From positions 1-7,437 of the forward strand of contig JAZKFE010000499.1 in the NCBI GenBank assembly GCA_040386595.1: DNA of 7,437 bases, written 5' to 3'. The translations under genes and the position numbers were made by a program. The notes below the pieces were generated by a model, which made no database searches, had not been told where the DNA came from, and worked only from the letters and a program-made list of their open reading frames with translations. Below, in pieces: positions 6,976 through 7,437 of the stretch (the first letter of the stretch is position 1; each line of letters starts with the position of its first letter). Source of the DNA: JAKFVC01 sp040386595. Lineage in GTDB: Bacteria > Planctomycetota > Planctomycetia > Planctomycetales > Planctomycetaceae.

Positions 6976-7010
6976 AAACCCCGCGGCGGAAGCCACCACG
7001 GGGTTTCATT
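6971..7010 (-). terminator. Intrinsic terminator, best placed for the minus-strand HPF-like gene
   Basis: AAACCCCG (6976-6983) pairs perfectly with CGGGGTTT (6999-7006), with an inner GGC-GGAA-GCC hairpin (6985-6994). On the minus strand the stem ends in GGGGTTTTATTG, a usable T-run. On the plus strand it ends in GGGGTTTCATTT, so it may work both ways. It lies about 160 bases past the stop of the minus-strand gene. Confidence 0.75.
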
Positions 7011-7168
7011 TACTCAGACATAATTAAGAGGCGGCCCGGGTTCTTGGCCCGGGGGAGCGATGAAGAAGTCGGCAATCCTTGGTATCCCAACATCGCCGGC
7101 CGTGTCTATCATGGCGCTCCCACACAGGCCCAAGAGCCTGCGCCACCTGTATCAGCAACAGCAGTCAT
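7007..7168. other. 3' region between the HPF-like stop and its terminator; no gene called
   Basis: A direct repeat GGCCCGGG at 7033-7040 and 7046-7053 also forms a 6-base CCCGGG hairpin. Several frames are open on both strands. On the minus strand an ATG lies directly after the HPF-like stop (TAGATG), opening a frame of only 19 residues, and an overlapping one of 32 residues starts at 7111. On the plus strand a frame without ATG reads DEEVGNPWYPNIAGRVYHGA. None is recognised or has a ribosome site, so none is annotated. Confidence 0.4.
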
Positions 7169-7437
7169 CTACACTGCAGGAAACTCCGTGCCCGCGGCTG
7201 TGCGGCTATCATGTAAGCGGCCCACAAATCGGGCCACCGAGCGTGCCGCACGTTCGGTCACGTTCGCGGCTGCGGCTTCGACTGATGTCTCCACATCGTC
7301 GACGACCACTTCACCATGCGGAATCAGCGAGACCCGCAGGCGACATTTTTTATCGACGCCACCACGCGTTCCGTTGGTATCGCTGAAGATCGCCGAAACA
7401 TGGCTGATGTGCGACATAAATCGGCCTAACGCAAATT
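7169..7437 (-). CDS. HPF/RaiA-family ribosome-associated protein, C-terminal part (start beyond window)
   Basis: The visible 88 residues begin in frame at the window edge with FALGRF, run through SAIFSDTNGTRGGVDKKCRL, and end at TAG (7169-7171). The DxNG-x-RGGVDK-C pattern followed by a GEVVVDDVE strand and an AAxxxTERAARSVAR helix is the signature of small S30AE-domain proteins, which in better-studied relatives bind the 30S decoding region and keep idle ribosomes inactive. The reading frame is open through the edge, and FALGRF matches what precedes this motif in relatives, so the ATG at 7417 is internal and not the start. The tail after the helix (FVGRLHDSRTAAGTEFPAV) is short and has no C-terminal dimerisation domain, so this is the short type. 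The gene is convergent with rpsA. The family call is from motif recall and has not been tested by a search. Confidence 0.75.
   Translation of the reverse strand, partial: FALGRFMSHISHVSAIFSDTNGTRGGVDKKCRLRVSLIPHGEVVVDDVETSVEAAAANVTERAARSVARFVGRLHDSRTAAGTEFPAV

Noticed and set aside
1..7437. CRISPR array, tRNA or rRNA genes, insertion sequence with transposase, toxin-antitoxin or defence cassette
   Set aside because: No regularly spaced direct repeats, cloverleaf-like sequence, transposase motif or paired small genes were seen on either strand.

Overview
The window reads as an ordinary chromosomal segment of a planctomycete-like bacterium. The clues are the clade-3 (pepF-type) M3 oligoendopeptidase, a ribosomal protein S1 with six S1 domains and a Pro/Ala/Gly-rich tail, a small HPF/RaiA-type protein with the DVNG/GGVDK-like signature, a membrane-anchored HEAT-repeat protein, weak or absent Shine-Dalgarno sequences, and long gaps filled with palindromic repeats. 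This placement is inferred from protein style, not from a marker search.

Layout: (1) 93-1892, minus strand: a complete PepF/M3-family oligoendopeptidase. (2) 1893-2252: a 360-base divergent intergenic region. (3) 2253-3028, plus strand: a MobA/MocA-like nucleotidyltransferase whose two halves are separated by a 10-N scaffold gap (2722-2731) and about 120-130 bases (2732 to about 2855) that do not fit the protein and look like coding DNA from another gene on the opposite strand. (4) 3029-3232: a short intergenic region with a strong compound hairpin. (5) 3233-4228, plus: a single-pass membrane protein with a HEAT-like helical region. (6) 4229-4678: an 81-base near-palindrome followed by the leader of the S1 gene. 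(7) 4679-6514, plus: rpsA, followed by a clear intrinsic terminator at 6545-6584. (8) 6585-6975: a non-coding, repeat-rich stretch with inverted copies of a roughly 42-base unit and several hairpins. (9) 6971-7010: a second terminator, suited to the minus-strand gene from the right edge. (10) 7169-7437, minus: the C-terminal 88 residues of an HPF/RaiA-family ribosome-associated protein, whose start lies beyond the window.

The genes do not form one operon. PepF and the nucleotidyltransferase are divergent. The HEAT protein and S1 share a strand but are 450 bases apart with a palindromic element between them. S1 and the HPF-like gene are convergent, each with its own terminator. The only functional theme is translation (S1 and the hibernation-type factor), and this may be chance.

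I found no convincing new multi-gene system. The items most worth checking are the chimeric junction at the assembly gap and the palindromic repeat elements at 4257-4337 and 6640-6927.
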